From Tridacna crocea (Eukaryota; Mollusca; Bivalvia; Cardiida; Cardiidae): DNA of 64,000 bases. Below, piece by piece: positions 9,059 through 19,038 of this stretch; position 1 is the stretch's first letter, and every line of letters begins with the position of its first letter. Location of the stretch: assembly GCA_943736015.1 (NCBI GenBank), contig OX031060.1, positions 2,190,001 to 2,254,000 of the forward strand, in the 5' to 3' direction. A program made the position numbers and the translations under genes. The notes under the pieces were generated by a model. The model saw nothing but the letters and a program-made list of their open reading frames with translations. It was not told the DNA's origin and ran no database searches.

Positions 9059-10722
9059 CTTTGATGACAGCAGTTCAATAAGTAGCGGAGACATCAGTGA
9101 CACGATCAATGAACTTAGCACCGACGAGGGCAATGTGACGGGAGGATCAGGGCAAGATGGCAACCCATACAGTAGCCTAAAACGTGGACCAAAAGACTTA
9201 TTCAGGAATTTAACAAATGCAAACTTGCATGCTTCTCCGGGAAAACGGGTGCCCAATCTTGGTACAAGTGCTTTTCTAGGCTCGGATTATGCTAGTGATG
9301 TAGCGAAAGTTGGTGACATTCCACAACCTGGTGGATGGCGTAAATATTCCCTACAGAACAACAGACTTTTGAGTAGTGACCCTGCAGATTATGCGTATCT
9401 TTACAATGGATATGATCAGTGGCGCGGGGCAGGTGTACCCGGTAATGTTAATGTGAACCCAGAAGCTATTGGACAGCTTCGTAAACTCAGTCAACCAGAC
9501 ATACATTACAGATCTCCAAGTGCCGGTGGAGATTATGCTGGAAGTGACAAGGGCTACCCAAATGCTAAATGTGACTCTGAAACCAATACAGACCAGTCCC
9601 ATGTACAGGATTCAAATATGCGAAAAATGCAAAACATTCAAAATGCACAGAAAATGCAAGGTGGATATGGTTACCATCGGCGACCACTCAGTAATACAAG
9701 TACTGGGTCAGTTGGGAGCTCAAAGAGTGCACCAGGGGCACCCACAGGAGCACCTGGTAGCCCCATAGCAAAGCCAGGGTCTAGTGCAGTGGGGTCAAGA
9801 CTGGCCAAACATGGCCTAGATCACATTGCTCAACAGTATCACAATGCTACCTCAAAACAAAGACAGGAACAAAGTATGGCTGCTCAACAAAACAGAGCAG
9901 CCAATCAGAAAGAAGGTGGAAGTGCAATAACTGAATATAGTAGTGCTTCTTTAGAGAGGAGAACTAAGTCAACTAGTGCTGCACAAACAGACATGGAAAT
10001 GTTTAAGTCAAACTCCCTTGGTAGACGGAAAGGGATGGGACCCTATGTGTCCCAGCAACCTGGAGAAGTCGGGAACTTTTGTTCCAGCACCATCATTTCA
10101 AACCCCCATGCCACCTACAGTAAACCTGATGGAAGTCGACACAATAGTCCATACAGCTCAATACATATTCCTGGTGGATACACTGGCAATTATGTATCAC
10201 TGGAGTATGCTATGGGTTTAAGTCCTAGAAATTCTGGGAACTCTGGGAGCTGGGTACGGGCAAACAGTGGTGCAGTCACTGCAGACGGCCGACATATTTA
10301 TCATCATGTATCAGACAGTGAAAGTATGGATGCTATTTCATCAGCATCAAGCATTCAGGCCAGAATACAGCAAGCCAGGGCATTGAGTGGGGCTAGTGCA
10401 AGAATATTGGCTCAGTCTAACAGTTACGGATTACATCGTTCCAACAGCATGAAGTCCACACAATCAGACTCTGCGTATGTGAGCCCGCAGAATCTTCAGC
10501 AGTCAGATGACATCCCAAGTCCCCCACCCCCAACATCGCCCACACCCAGTAATAGTTCACATTCATCCAGGTTCACATACCCAATGACATCGTATGGATC
10601 AAGCCCGGCGATAAACCCGGCTGTCAACCCACAGAATTTGGTGCGCTCCAATACCAGTAATAGTTTACCATACAGCAATCCGTTAGCCTTGTCCAAGGTC
10701 AACAGAGACGAAGAGGACAGCG
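9059..10722 (+). CDS. NAV: Neuron navigator homologue, large Ser-rich internal exon
   Basis: A 1664-bp internal exon. The acceptor follows a T-run and ATTTTCAG (9051-9058); the donor is CG/GTAAGT at 10723. It enters with the third base of a codon and leaves with the first, and that frame continues through the next three exons. The roughly 550 residues are low in hydrophobics and rich in Ser, Pro, Asn and Gln. They begin FDDSSSISSGDISDTINELS, contain TIISNPHAT near exon residue 345, a VSDSESMDAISS segment, RSNSMKSTQSDSAYVSP and a poly-Pro run near the end. In known NAV proteins this Ser-rich central region separates the N-terminal calponin-homology part from the coiled coils and AAA+ domain, and binds microtubules; NAVs guide axons and cell migration. 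Identity rests mainly on the downstream exons plus the DDSSS...SGDISD and ISNPHAT matches. Which vertebrate paralogue is closest cannot be said. Confidence 0.88.
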
Positions 10723-10844
10723 GTAAGTGAATTATGGGATTTGTATATGAGTCATGCTCTGGCAAACGGGGGCTTAATGCATCTCCGTGATACATGGTAC
10801 CAGCGTAAGTTATCACATAATTAGGGATCTATAGGAGCAAATAA

Positions 10845-11045
10845 TAGACTTGTCCAAATTGAAAGCATTTGCAGTCGACAATATAAACATAGCTCAAAAG
10901 ATGGATCTTTTCTTTAATAGAGTAGAAAACATTGTGGGAAAGGGAGAAAATGCTGGTAACCAGCATTTTCTCCTTTTCCACAATGTTTTCAAAAGGCATC
11001 TTTCTCGGAGTAGTTAAAAGTCAGGATTGTGTGGTAAAGAGTTAA
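10845..11045 (-). mobile_element. TH-A MITE in NAV intron
   Basis: Left end decayed (starts near AATAGACTTGTCCAAATTG), right end TGTGTGGTAAAGAGTTAA. Hairpin left arm has GGGAAAGGGAG. Confidence 0.85.
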
Positions 11046-11104
11046 ACAACCAACTTGATGTGTGGTAAACTGGTCCTTTGACATAGAGAGGATTGATCTA
11101 TAGC

Positions 11105-11165
11105 AAAAAGTATCGATCCAGGTCACCCTGCGCGGACTGCGCAGGCTGATCTTGGTTGATACTTT
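11105..11165. repeat. GCGCAG-type dispersed repeat fragment
   Basis: CACCCTGCGCGGACTGCGCAG followed by GCTGATCTTGG resembles diverged sequences near 21030-21125, 26450-26520 and 29545-29590. Weak match, short. Confidence 0.3.
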
Positions 11166-11518
11166 TGGCGGATGAATTAAGCCTCCTTTTCACAGAGCAG
11201 GGCTTATTTCTTTCAGAAAACTATTTCAGTAAAGTTTCTTTCCTTAGAGAGCCAAATAAACAAAATGAATATTTGTAGATGGAAAAAGTGGTCCAAGTGT
11301 TTTAAATTTAGGCTTTGTCGACTAAAGTATGCCAGTGTATGTCAAAACAAGAAATGTATAAATGGTTCAGCCTGATCTTGATGAATTTTTTACATAAACA
11401 CAATGTCTGATCTCCATTTGCAGTGCTTGGTTTTGTCTAGTTTTATGTAATTACCTTGGAACTATCATTTTGTGTTCACTGTCCACAATAACGTAATGGC
11501 TATCAGCCTTTCCTACTT

Positions 11519-11710
11519 TATAACCCATTACCACACAATCCCTACTTTTGACAACCCTGAGAAAGAAGCTTTTAGCATTTTCTCCTTTTCCCACAATGTT
11601 TTCTGCCCTTCACAAAACAAATTTAAAATTTTCAATCACTTTCATTTTGTTGTCTGCAAATGTTTTCGTTTTGGACAAACCTAAAATTTTGTTGTTTGGT
11701 AATGAGTTAA
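11519..11710 (+). mobile_element. TH-A MITE missing the left hairpin arm
   Basis: GAAAGAAGCTTTT joins directly to AGCATTTTCTCC, a clean loss of one arm; ends otherwise intact (ATAACCCATTACC, GGTAATGAGTTAA). Confidence 0.87.
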
Positions 11711-11932
11711 CGCTTTACCACACAACAAAATTTTAGACTTTTCCAAATTGAAAGCATTTGCAGACAATTTCAGTGTGGCGAAAATAATGCATTTTTCTTT
11801 GATAGGGTACAAAACATTGTGGGAAAAGGAGAAAATGCTGGTTATCAGCATTTTCTCCTTTTGTGACAATTTTTTTCAAAAGACTTCTTCTTCAGGGTTG
11901 TTAAAAGTTGGGATTGTGTAATAAAAGGTTAA
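11707..11932 (-). mobile_element. TH-A MITE, abutting
   Basis: Shares TTAA 11707-11710 with the preceding copy. Tip reads GGTTATCAGC; right end AATAAAAGGTTAA. Confidence 0.88.
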
Positions 11933-12002
11933 AAGCATGCTAATATATATAAATTTATGCCATAAATAACTCATTATAACTAATTTTAAGTGCAATTGGC
12001 CA

Positions 12003-12250
12003 ATCCCTGGTAGCTTAGTTGGTAGCGAACAGGACTTGAGAACAATTGGTCGTGGTTTGGATTCCTGGCTCGACCAATTTCTTTCAGGGTATTGGTGATA
12101 GTCATTGTGACAGGATTCTTTTCTCTCCCTGCTGCTGACCATTGTTTGGACTGTGGTTTTGTGGGAAAGCAGCTGGTGGCTTGAAAAGAAAATAATGCAG
12201 AATATTCATTAAAGGGAGTCCAGGAAAGCATGGATAGGTGAATTGGCTGC
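12003..12250 (+). mobile_element. tRNA-derived SINE
   Basis: TAGCTTAGTTGGTAG (A box) and TGGTTTGGATTCC (B box) head a body that shares GTGGCTTG, GTCCAGGAAAGCATGGATAG and more with the copy at 44828. Sits in a NAV intron in the sense orientation. Confidence 0.85.
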
Positions 12251-12406
12251 CACTGAGACCCATTTTGAAAACATTTTGATTAATTAAAGAAGAAACTGCT
12301 TGTAGATGGCAGATTCTCTTTCTTTCACATTGTTGTAATGTCTATACTGGTATGAAAATGTGTTTAACTACCAATACTTTTCATGTTTTTACTTATTTTC
12401 TTCCAG

Positions 12407-12459
12407 TTCATGGTTCCTCGCTGTCCCTGGTGTCAAGTTCATCTTCTGTGTATTCAACA
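12407..12459 (+). CDS. NAV: NAV exon 2 of this window
   Basis: 53 bp between TTTTCTTCCAG and GTAAGTTG. Joined to the single base left by the 9059-10722 exon it reads VHGSSLSLVSSSSSVYST and leaves in phase 0. HGSSLSLVSS followed by a Ser-rich turn is a signature of vertebrate NAV1-3 immediately before the first coiled coil, which makes this short exon one of the strongest identifiers of the gene. Confidence 0.93.
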
Positions 12460-12475
12460 GTAAGTTGATCTTCAT

Positions 12476-12872
12476 TTCATCTCTTTACCATAAGACAAAA
12501 TTTCAGACTTGTCCAAAGTATATTACAGAAGACAATTCCAGGGTGGCAAAAATATAAAATTTGCCTTCGATTGAGTAGAAAATTTGATTACCAGCATTTT
12601 TCTCCTTTTCTCAGGCCTTTAGATAAAAGGGAGTGATGGTATTTTTAAGTTATTATTTCTTTTTGAAACCCTATGTTGTGGGTACTCATTAGAATCGTCT
12701 CGATGAGAGGATTCTAATGAGTACCCACACCACAGGGTTTAGTGGAGAATGATTAATATTTTCAATTTTGAAATCAAAATCACTCCTCTGTCTACAGCTC
12801 TGTTTTCTCACATTTTTCAAAAGCTTCTTTCTCAAGGTCATGAGAACTCAGGATTGTTTGGCAGACATAAGA
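12476..12872 (-). mobile_element. TH-A MITE interrupted by an E-family MITE
   Basis: CTCTTTACCATAAGACAAAAT begins it; the right hairpin arm is broken at TTTTCTCA by the element at 12614-12802 and resumes at 12811. Starts only about 15 bp after the exon donor at 12460. Confidence 0.8.
12614..12802. mobile_element. E-family MITE with 8-bp target duplication
   Basis: 189 bp flanked by a perfect TTTTCTCA duplication (12606-12613, 12803-12810), cut into a TH-A hairpin. Subterminal inverted motif GGGAGTGAT/ATCACTCC; the centre is a long palindrome around GAATCGTCTCGATGAGAGG. The 8-bp TSD suggests the hAT or P-like group. Confidence 0.9.
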
Positions 12873-12877
12873 GATCT

Positions 12878-12903
12878 GGGGGGGGGGGGGGGGGGGGGGG
12901 GGG
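12878..12903 (+). repeat. G26 homopolymer
   Basis: Twenty-six consecutive G in a window otherwise poor in G runs. Located in the NAV intron between two transposon remnants; length should be treated as approximate because such runs are error-prone. Confidence 0.8.
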
Positions 12904-12981
12904 ATTCTTCTTGTTTAAAGCATCCATGTGACACTGCCAGACAAAATTTTACACTTGTCCAAATAAGGAGCATTTGATATC

Positions 12982-13178
12982 AGGACCTGTATTCACCAAC
13001 CATTCTTGAGAATATTATTAGTCTTATTCTCCAGGGTTTTCTAAATTTGTAAGTATCACAAATGCTTATTGGCTAAACCAAATGGTTTAGCCTATCAGAA
13101 GTTGTGTTACTTACAAATGTTGGAAATTCTGGAGAATAAGACAAAGAATTTCTTAAGAATGGTTGGTGAATACAGGCC
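12982..13178. mobile_element. F-family long-palindrome MITE
   Basis: GGACCTGTATTCACCAACC to GGTTGGTGAATACAGGCCC; the arms also pair at TCTTATTCTCCAGGG against TTCTGGAGAATAAGA. The centre has ACCAAATGGTTT. Confidence 0.88.
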
Positions 13179-13371
13179 CAGAGCTCCAGATAAGCAGAAA
13201 TGATGGTATTCTAAATGCATTATTTGTCTTCCAAACCCTATGTTGTGGCTACTCATTAGAATCGTCTCTTGGAGACGATTCCAATGAGTACTTACAACAT
13301 AGGGTTTAGTGGAGAATAATTATTATTTTCAAAATTTGGAATCAAAATCACTCCCTCTGGTTGGAGCTCTG
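13179..13371. mobile_element. E-family MITE
   Basis: CAGAGCTCCAGATAAGC to TTGGAGCTCTG, palindromic centre GAATCGTCTCTTGGAGACGAT. Directly abuts the F element with no spacer. Confidence 0.88.
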
Positions 13372-13568
13372 TGATGTACTACATGTATTTAATTTTGTCG
13401 CAAATGATTGGATTTGTCTTAAAAAGAGAAGAAAACATTGCAGAAAAAGGAAAAGTGCATGTTACTGAGCAGTGATTTGAAGTAGGTTGACCTAGTGCTG
13501 ATAAAACCAAAAAAGTTAATAATGAGATACCTAGCCTTATACAACTATTTATTTGCTGCTATATTAGA

Positions 13569-13604
13569 TTCCCCCTTCCCTTCGCTCGCTCGCTCTCACT
13601 CTCG

Positions 13605-13657
<53 letters not shown>

Positions 13658-13694
13658 GTCTGTCTGTCTCTGTCTCTGTCTCTGTCTCTCTCTG

Positions 13695-13738
<44 letters not shown>

Positions 13739-13752
13739 CTCTCCTCTCTCTC

Positions 13753-13820
<68 letters not shown>
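13569..13820 (+). repeat. CT/CTGT microsatellite
   Basis: Nearly pure pyrimidine tract on the sense strand: CT dinucleotides with blocks of CTGT and CTCTGT, ending in an uninterrupted CT run (about 13754-13820). It lies 280 bp upstream of the 24-nt NAV microexon. Confidence 0.95.
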
Positions 13821-13823
<3 letters not shown>

Positions 13824-14100
13824 ATGGCCATCCAATAATAATGGCAAAGGAATAACATGTTTATACACATTAATTTGTACTTGTCATGATAGAATTATTG
13901 TAAAACTGCTGAAAATTGTAAACACATTATCATTATATTATTTTCCAAGCATCAGACAAACTTAAAAATGTGGAAAGAGGATAAGTTACCTTTAGTACTT
14001 TTTTCTAATGTTGCCTTAATGTTTTCATATGTTACCTTTGGCAGTAAATTGTTGCCGGCTGCAAAACAAGAAAAAATATTCTTCTTTTCTCTCTTTTCAG

Positions 14101-14124
14101 GCGGAGGAGAAGCAAAATGCAGAG
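14101..14124 (+). CDS. NAV: NAV 24-nt microexon
   Basis: Exactly 24 bases between TTCTTTTCTCTCTTTTCAG and GTTTGA, encoding AEEKQNAE in phase 0 on both sides. Known NAVs have an EEK-containing linker of the same size between HGSSLSLVSS and the RKLRREL coiled coil, which is the basis for the call. The donor (GAG/GTTTGA) is weak, so inclusion may be regulated. Because it is a multiple of three, skipping it would keep the frame. Confidence 0.82.
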
Positions 14125-14239
14125 GTTTGACTTTTCTCATTTTGTCACATAAATTTGTTTTACTTGCTATATGGTATATTATCTGTAAGATAGATAAAGG
14201 GCTGATAGCACCCATATGGTTCATATTTTTCTATCATTC

Positions 14240-14462
14240 TTAATACTTCATCAAACTTTTGGACTGGACCAAATTCAAAGCATCTGCAGACAACAAATTA
14301 AATCTCGGTATTATGATGATTTCTGACTTTGATAGAGTAGAAAATATTGTGGGAAAAGGAGAAAATGCTGGTCACCAGCATTTTCTCCTTTTCCCACAAT
14401 GTTTTCAAAAGGCTTAATTCCATAGGTAGTTAAAAGTCAGAATTGTGTTGTAAATGGTTATA
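14240..14462 (-). mobile_element. TH-A MITE
   Basis: TTAATACTTCATCAAACTTTT to GTTGTAAATGGTTATA, both ends worn. Left arm ATATTGTGGG, right arm CCCACAATGTT. Confidence 0.85.
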
Positions 14463-14464
14463 TT

Positions 14465-14570
14465 GGAATGTAGCCAGTAGCTTAGCAGGAGTATTGTGGG
14501 AAAGCAGCCAGTGGCTTGGAAAGAGTATGTGCATAGCTCTGGTGAAGAAACACTGGAAATACATTGATAC
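14465..14570 (+). mobile_element. SINE body fragment
   Basis: GGAAAGCAGCCAGTGGCTTGG matches the middle of the SINE at 44828; the tRNA head is missing. Confidence 0.6.
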
Positions 14571-14642
14571 ATGAACTATCATTGTATAACAGGTAAAAAT
14601 GTCTTTGCTCTCAAAAAAGTATGCCTGTTTGATTGAACAATG

Positions 14643-14832
14643 CTTTTCACTACTTTCAATATTATTTCAGTCGTATCAACATACATATTAACTGCTTTGC
14701 TGTTTTATTTATGCTTTGACTTTCACCAATCTTGGGTTGGGGCTCTGAACTGTCTTGCCCAAGGACACTGTCATAAAAAGTTGAACAATTGAGACTTCAA
14801 ACCGAGACCTCTAGTTTCGGAGCCCTACACTG
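14643..14832 (-). mobile_element. tRNA-derived SINE, diverged
   Basis: Same family as 3724-3944: it keeps TTTCAGTCGTATCAAC, GGCTCTGAACTGTCTTGCCC and CGGAGCCCTACACTGTA. Its head abuts a TH-A remnant. Confidence 0.75.
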
Positions 14833-15277
14833 TATCAAACGACGAAATATTAGACTTGACCAAGTTGGAGGCATTAGCAGACGACAAAATAAACATGACT
14901 CAAAAATTGAAACTTGAGTTAACTCATTACCAAATGACAAGATGTTGGACCCATGCAAATTTAAAGCATTTGGAGATGAAAAATTTAATGTTGCTAAGAT
15001 CACGATTTCTGTCTCTGACTGGGTAGAAAACATGTTGGGAAATGGATAAAATGCTGGTTACCAGCATTTTCTCCATTTTCCACAATGTTTTCTAAAGCCT
15101 TCTCTTTTGGAGTTGTTAAAAGTAGGGATTGTGCAGTAAAGAGTTAAGAAGAGCGGAAAACATTGTTTGAAAGGGAGAAAATGGTGGTCACTAGCATTTT
15201 CCCCTTTTCCCACAATGTTTTCAGAAGGCTTCTTCCTCTGGGTCGTAAAAACCAGGGATTGTTTGGTAAAGGGCTAA
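14832..15277 (-). mobile_element. TH-A host with nested TH-A
   Basis: Long arm 14832-14922 (ATCAAACGACGAAATATTAG to AACTTGAGTTAA) resumes at 15144 as TTAAGAAGAGCGG and the hairpin, ending TTTGGTAAAGGGCTAA. Confidence 0.87.
14919..15147 (-). mobile_element. TH-A MITE nested in TH-A
   Basis: 229 bp with TTAA on both sides, inserted at a TTAA of the surrounding copy in the same orientation. Confidence 0.9.
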
Positions 15278-15334
15278 CAATTAGCATGTATATGTGTTGT
15301 TTCTATCGATTATTCTAAACATTTCTCGTTTTAG

Positions 15335-15409
15335 ATAAGAAAATTGCGGCGAGAACTTGAGTCAGCTTACGAAAAAGTGAGCACACTGACGACACAATTG
15401 AGCACAAAT
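15335..15409 (+). CDS. NAV: NAV exon encoding start of the coiled coil
   Basis: 75 bp between TCTCGTTTTAG and GTAAGTAC, phase 0 at both ends, encoding 25 residues that start IRKLRRELESAYEKV and end STLTTQLSTN. This follows the microexon product directly (AEEKQNAE then IRKLRREL) and matches the conserved opening of the NAV coiled coil almost residue for residue. In known NAVs the next residues read A-H-L-V-A-A-F-E; that exon was looked for by eye downstream and not found. Confidence 0.95.
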
Positions 15410-15583
15410 GTAAGTACTAGGAGAGTTTTGAACCTGCAACCATTTTATTATATCCTACAAATTGAAACCTCACTTCCCCACAAGCGCACCAACTTTCTTT
15501 TGCATGAGTGTAAACTTCATGCATCAGTAAATTTCATTTTCCAGTGGAAAATTTAGATAGAGAGATCTAAAATTTATGCTTAG

Positions 15584-15985
15584 AGTCCTGAAATTGAAAG
15601 CACTTGCAGACAACAGTTTTGATGTGGTTTAACCCATTACCAAATGGCAAAATTTTAGACTGGTCCAAATTGAAAGCATTTGCAGATGACAAAATAAAAG
15701 TCGCTGAAAATTTGAAATTTGTTTCGTGAAGGGTAGAAAACATTGTGGGAAAAGGAGAAAATGCTGGTTACCAGCATTTTCTCCTTTTCCTACAATGTTT
15801 TCTAAAGGCTTGTTTCTCAGAGTCGTCAAAAGTAGGGATTGTGTGATAATGGGTTAAATTTTTTTTTGTCTTTGAAAGACTAGATTACATTGTAGGAAAA
15901 GGAGACAACACTGGATATCTTCTCCCATAATGTTCTCCAAGGACTTCTTTAGCTGATGTTAATATGGGATCTTTGGAGAAAGGCT
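15584..15985 (-). mobile_element. Degraded TH-A host with nested TH-A
   Basis: AAATTGAAAGCACTTGCAGAC to GATGTGGTTTAA resumes after the nested copy at 15854 (TTAAATTTTT, TGAAAGACTAGATTACATTG); its own hairpin is decayed. Confidence 0.7.
15629..15857 (-). mobile_element. TH-A MITE, nested, complete
   Basis: TTAACCCATTACCAAATGGC to GTGATAATGGGTTAA, hairpin with a single arm mismatch (CCTAC). Confidence 0.92.
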
Positions 15986-16078
15986 ACAAGCTTAGATAAC
16001 TTTGAAAAAGTACAAAAAAGGTACATGTATGATATAAAAAAATTAATAACAATCATTTAATAATGCTATTAAAATGGT

Positions 16079-16307
16079 TTAACCCATTGCCACACAATCC
16101 CTACTTTTGACGCCCCTGATAAAAAAGCCTTTTGAAAACACTGTAGGAAAAGGAGAAAATGCTGGAAACCAGCATTTTCTCCTTTTCCCACAGTGTTTTC
16201 TACCCTTCCCAGAAAAAAAAAAAAAAAATTTTCATTCACCTTTATTGTCGTCTGCAAATGCTTTCAATTTGAACCAGTCTAAAATTTGTCGTGTGGTAAA
16301 GAGTTAA
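16079..16307 (+). mobile_element. TH-A MITE, complete
   Basis: Hairpin tip GGAAACC. An A-run of 17 replaces the usual AAATTTC just right of the hairpin. Confidence 0.92.
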
Positions 16308-16527
16308 TAATGATATGATATATCTTATTTTCATTATTTCTGTTAGAAATGGATTAAATAAGTGGAAATCACTACTGAAATTATGAACATAAAATCAATG
16401 AAGTCGGAGAATAGTAATTGAAATTGTGCAAGGGAGGTAACTTCATCAATAATATGAATAGTAGGAAGCAGTTTGTTCCCTTCTTGTCTTTGGTGTCTTA
16501 CTTCAATGTTGCTGGATTTTGTAACAC

Positions 16528-16745
16528 TTAACAAACAAAAAATTTAGACTTGTCCATTTCGAAAGCATTTGTAGATGATAAATCAGTTGTTGCCCAAATG
16601 ATGGAAATTTTTTTTTTTTCCAAAATAAAAAAAACGTTGGAACGGTGAAAATATAAAAATGCTAGTAACTAGTATTTTTCCTTTTCCCACATTGTTCTCA
16701 AAAGCCTTCTCGGGATCATTAAAATCTTACTTGGTACAAGGTTAT
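16528..16745 (-). mobile_element. Degraded TH-A
   Basis: TTAACAAACAAAAAATTTAGAC start; the palindrome tip is ATGCTAGTAACTAGTAT, changed symmetrically on both sides. Confidence 0.7.
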
Positions 16746-17265
16746 GAGATGATTACTGAGTAAAATTTGTTAAAAGTATTTAAAAATATTTATCAATCCT
16801 GATATCTAGCTGTTTCACTGGTTTTAGGCTAGCCCAATACCTCACAGTTACAAGTTTTACTTACTCTTTTTTACTAAAAATACTCCTGTCAGCACTTGTT
16901 TAATTTAGTTACCTTTTAACCCTTTTCTCCTTAAGACCTATTTTGATGCATCTTGAGAGGCTTATCATTTAGAAACGGTCAAAGAAAGAGAATTTTAAGC
17001 ATTTTTTTTATTTCTTCAAAAAAAAATAGAGGAAATGTTTATTATCAATATTTTCTTTATTAGATGCATCATAGTATGAGGGATAAGATCATAGAAAATT
17101 TCACATTTATTTACTGATTGCTGTCAATGTATGACCTTTAATCCTCTTACAATTGTGCAAAACATTATGGGAGCATTTCCTTTTCTTCTCCTTGAATGTT
17201 TTTCTAAACCACAACAGATGATATGAGTTCTACTGAATTTTTACCTTTTCCTTTTGCCACGTATT
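16746..17265. other. No recognised feature
   Basis: AT-rich, no transposon ends, splice pairs or coding pattern noticed. Confidence 0.4.
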
Positions 17266-17492
17266 TTAACCCTTTCCCAAACAATCCCTGGTTTTTATGA
17301 CTGAGATAGAAGCCTTTAGAAAAAATTGTGGGAAACGGAGAAAATGCTGGTAACCAGCATTTTCTCCATTTCCCACAATATTTTCTACTCTTCCGAAATC
17401 AAATTTCAATTTTTCATTCACATTTATTTTGTCATCTGCAAATGCTTTCAATTTGGATCAGTCTGTGATTCTGTGGTTTGGTACAGAGTTAA
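17266..17492 (+). mobile_element. TH-A MITE
   Basis: Starts CCCTTTCCCAAACAATCCC, a TH-C-like tip on a TH-A body. Arms differ by a CpG-type change (AAACGGAG against CTCCATTT). Confidence 0.9.
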
Positions 17493-17632
17493 GCATTCTT
17501 AGAAAAAAAATGACTAAATCACTTATGTGCACAGCATATTTAGAAAAAAAAAAGTTAAAGTTTGTGTTTAATTCAATTTTACTACATCGCAAAAATTTGG
17601 ATTCATGAATACTGAAAGTATATCAGATGGTG

Positions 17633-17716
17633 AACTGAAAGTAAACATCGTAAGTATATAAATGCAGAATGATAAACTGAAAGTAAACATCGAAAGTATA
17701 TAAATGCAGATGGCAA
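17633..17716. repeat. 42-bp tandem duplication
   Basis: AACTGAAAGTAAACATCG recurs at 17633 and 17675, each followed by AAGTATATAAATGCAGA. Confidence 0.85.
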
Positions 17717-17880
17717 ACTAAAAATGACTTCATGATAGAATTTCGTCTTTAAAAGTAAAAAGAACATATTGTGCAAACACACAAAATGCTGGTTATTAGT
17801 GTTTTCTTCTGTTGCAACAACATATTTCAAGACCCCTCTTCTCAGGATTGTTGAATGAATTCATTTGATAAAAAGTTGAA
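17717..17880 (-). mobile_element. Degraded TH-A
   Basis: GAACATATTGTGCAAACACAC, AAATGCTGGTTATTAG and TCTCAGGATTGTTGAA keep family order. Confidence 0.5.
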
Positions 17881-17995
17881 CTGTTCATATTTTATATGAG
17901 TGTGTTTCCTTAGCTCTTAGTGTTTTTTGCTGATCTTGTTGAATGATTGCTTGTTTGTCCATCTATGCTGAAATGTATTTTACCATGTATTTTAC

Positions 17996-18228
17996 TTAAA
18001 TCTTTACCACACAGTGACGAGTTTTGATGCCCGTGGGAAAGAAATCTTTTGAAAAATTGTTGGCAAAGGAGAAAATGCTGGAACCAGCATTTTCTCCTTT
18101 GCCCACAATGTTTTCTACTCTATCAAAGAATAATTGCAGCATTCAATCCAGACTGAAATTGTTGTCTGCAGCAGCTGCTGCTTTCAATTTGGACAAGGCT
18201 AGAATCTTGTTGTGTGGTAAAGGGTTAA
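17996..18228 (+). mobile_element. TH-A MITE
   Basis: Hairpin arms share GGCAAAGG/CCTTTGCC, a paired change from GGGAAAAGG. A GCAGCAGCTGCTGC run lies in the long arm. Confidence 0.9.
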
Positions 18229-18489
18229 ATAGTGCTCATCTGAACATTAGTTGTCTTTACAGACAGTATATCAGACTGCAGATATTATTCCTCTTAGAAT
18301 GATGAAAGTGGTCAGCTATTTTATGCAGACAGCTAGGTGGATAGACAAGCAATTACTGTTACAGACTGCACTTTTGTTTTTATTTTTAGCAGAGATTCAG
18401 ATTGGTTGGGGCATTGGTCTATATCAAAACCATACTCCAAGGAATTAGTTTATCTTCTAAAACTTTCCTAATCTGTGGCTCTGTGTGCA

Positions 18490-18718
18490 CCCTATACCAA
18501 ACAAATAAAGTTAAAATTTGATAAAACTGAAAGCATTTGTGCAGGACAGAATGATGTAGCGCAAACTATGGCATCTGTCTCTGATAGGGTTGAAACTCAT
18601 GATGGGGAAAGGGGGGAAAATGCTGGTTACCAGCTTTTTCTTTTTTTCCCATCATGATTTTTAAAAACTATTTTTCTGCAGTGTTTTTAAAACACTGCAT
18701 TGTCTGGTTGAGGGTTAA
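18490..18718 (-). mobile_element. TH-A MITE, diverged
   Basis: ACCCTATACCAAACAAATAAAG start; outer arms CTCATGATGGGG and CCCATCATGA pair although unlike the family consensus. Abuts the next TH-B via TTAA. Confidence 0.8.
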
Positions 18719-18943
18719 CCCTTTACCCCAAAAGGCATTTCTATGGTATCTCTAATTGACCCTAAATAACAGCAAGGATGAAGCTGTTTCTTATGTGTAT
18801 GTGACACCTTTTGATAGTGTAGAAAACATTGTGATAAAAGGTGAAATTGCTCGTCACGAGCAATTTCACCTTTTGCCACAATGTTTTCCAAAGGATCCAA
18901 CAAGCAATGCGTAGAAATTAGTATCTTTGGAGTAAAGGGTTAA
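18715..18943 (+). mobile_element. TH-B MITE, complete
   Basis: CCCTTTACCCCAAAAGGC to TTTGGAGTAAAGGGTTAA; tip GCTCGTCACGAGC is perfectly self-complementary apart from the central bases. Confidence 0.93.
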
Positions 18944-18993
18944 AGCATGATTGTGAATTGTGGATGCTAATTTTGCTGTACCTTTATTTCAAG

Positions 18994-19038
18994 CATCCCT
19001 ACGCAAATTGCCAGTACATGGCAGGAGGAGTGTACAAG
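18994..19038 (+). CDS. Candidate 45-bp cassette exon
   Basis: TGTACCTTTATTTCAAG precedes and GTAAAT follows a 45-bp open segment. In phase 0, which fits the preceding NAV exon, it reads HPYANCQYMAGGVYK. This does not match the residues expected next in NAV, so if real it would be an optional insert. Signals are decent; coding evidence is thin. Confidence 0.2.

Larger units (their letters stand above)
12934..13460 (-). mobile_element. Degraded TH-A split by F and E elements
   Basis: GCCAGACAAAATTTTACAC to GGAGCATTTGAT (12934-12978) appears to continue at 13392 (TTTTGTCGCAAATG, AGAAAACATTGCAG) after the two MITEs between. Confidence 0.45.

Noticed and set aside
13495..13965. Open frames rich in SLSLSL or RERERE
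   Set aside because: Products of the CT microsatellite read in three frames on both strands.
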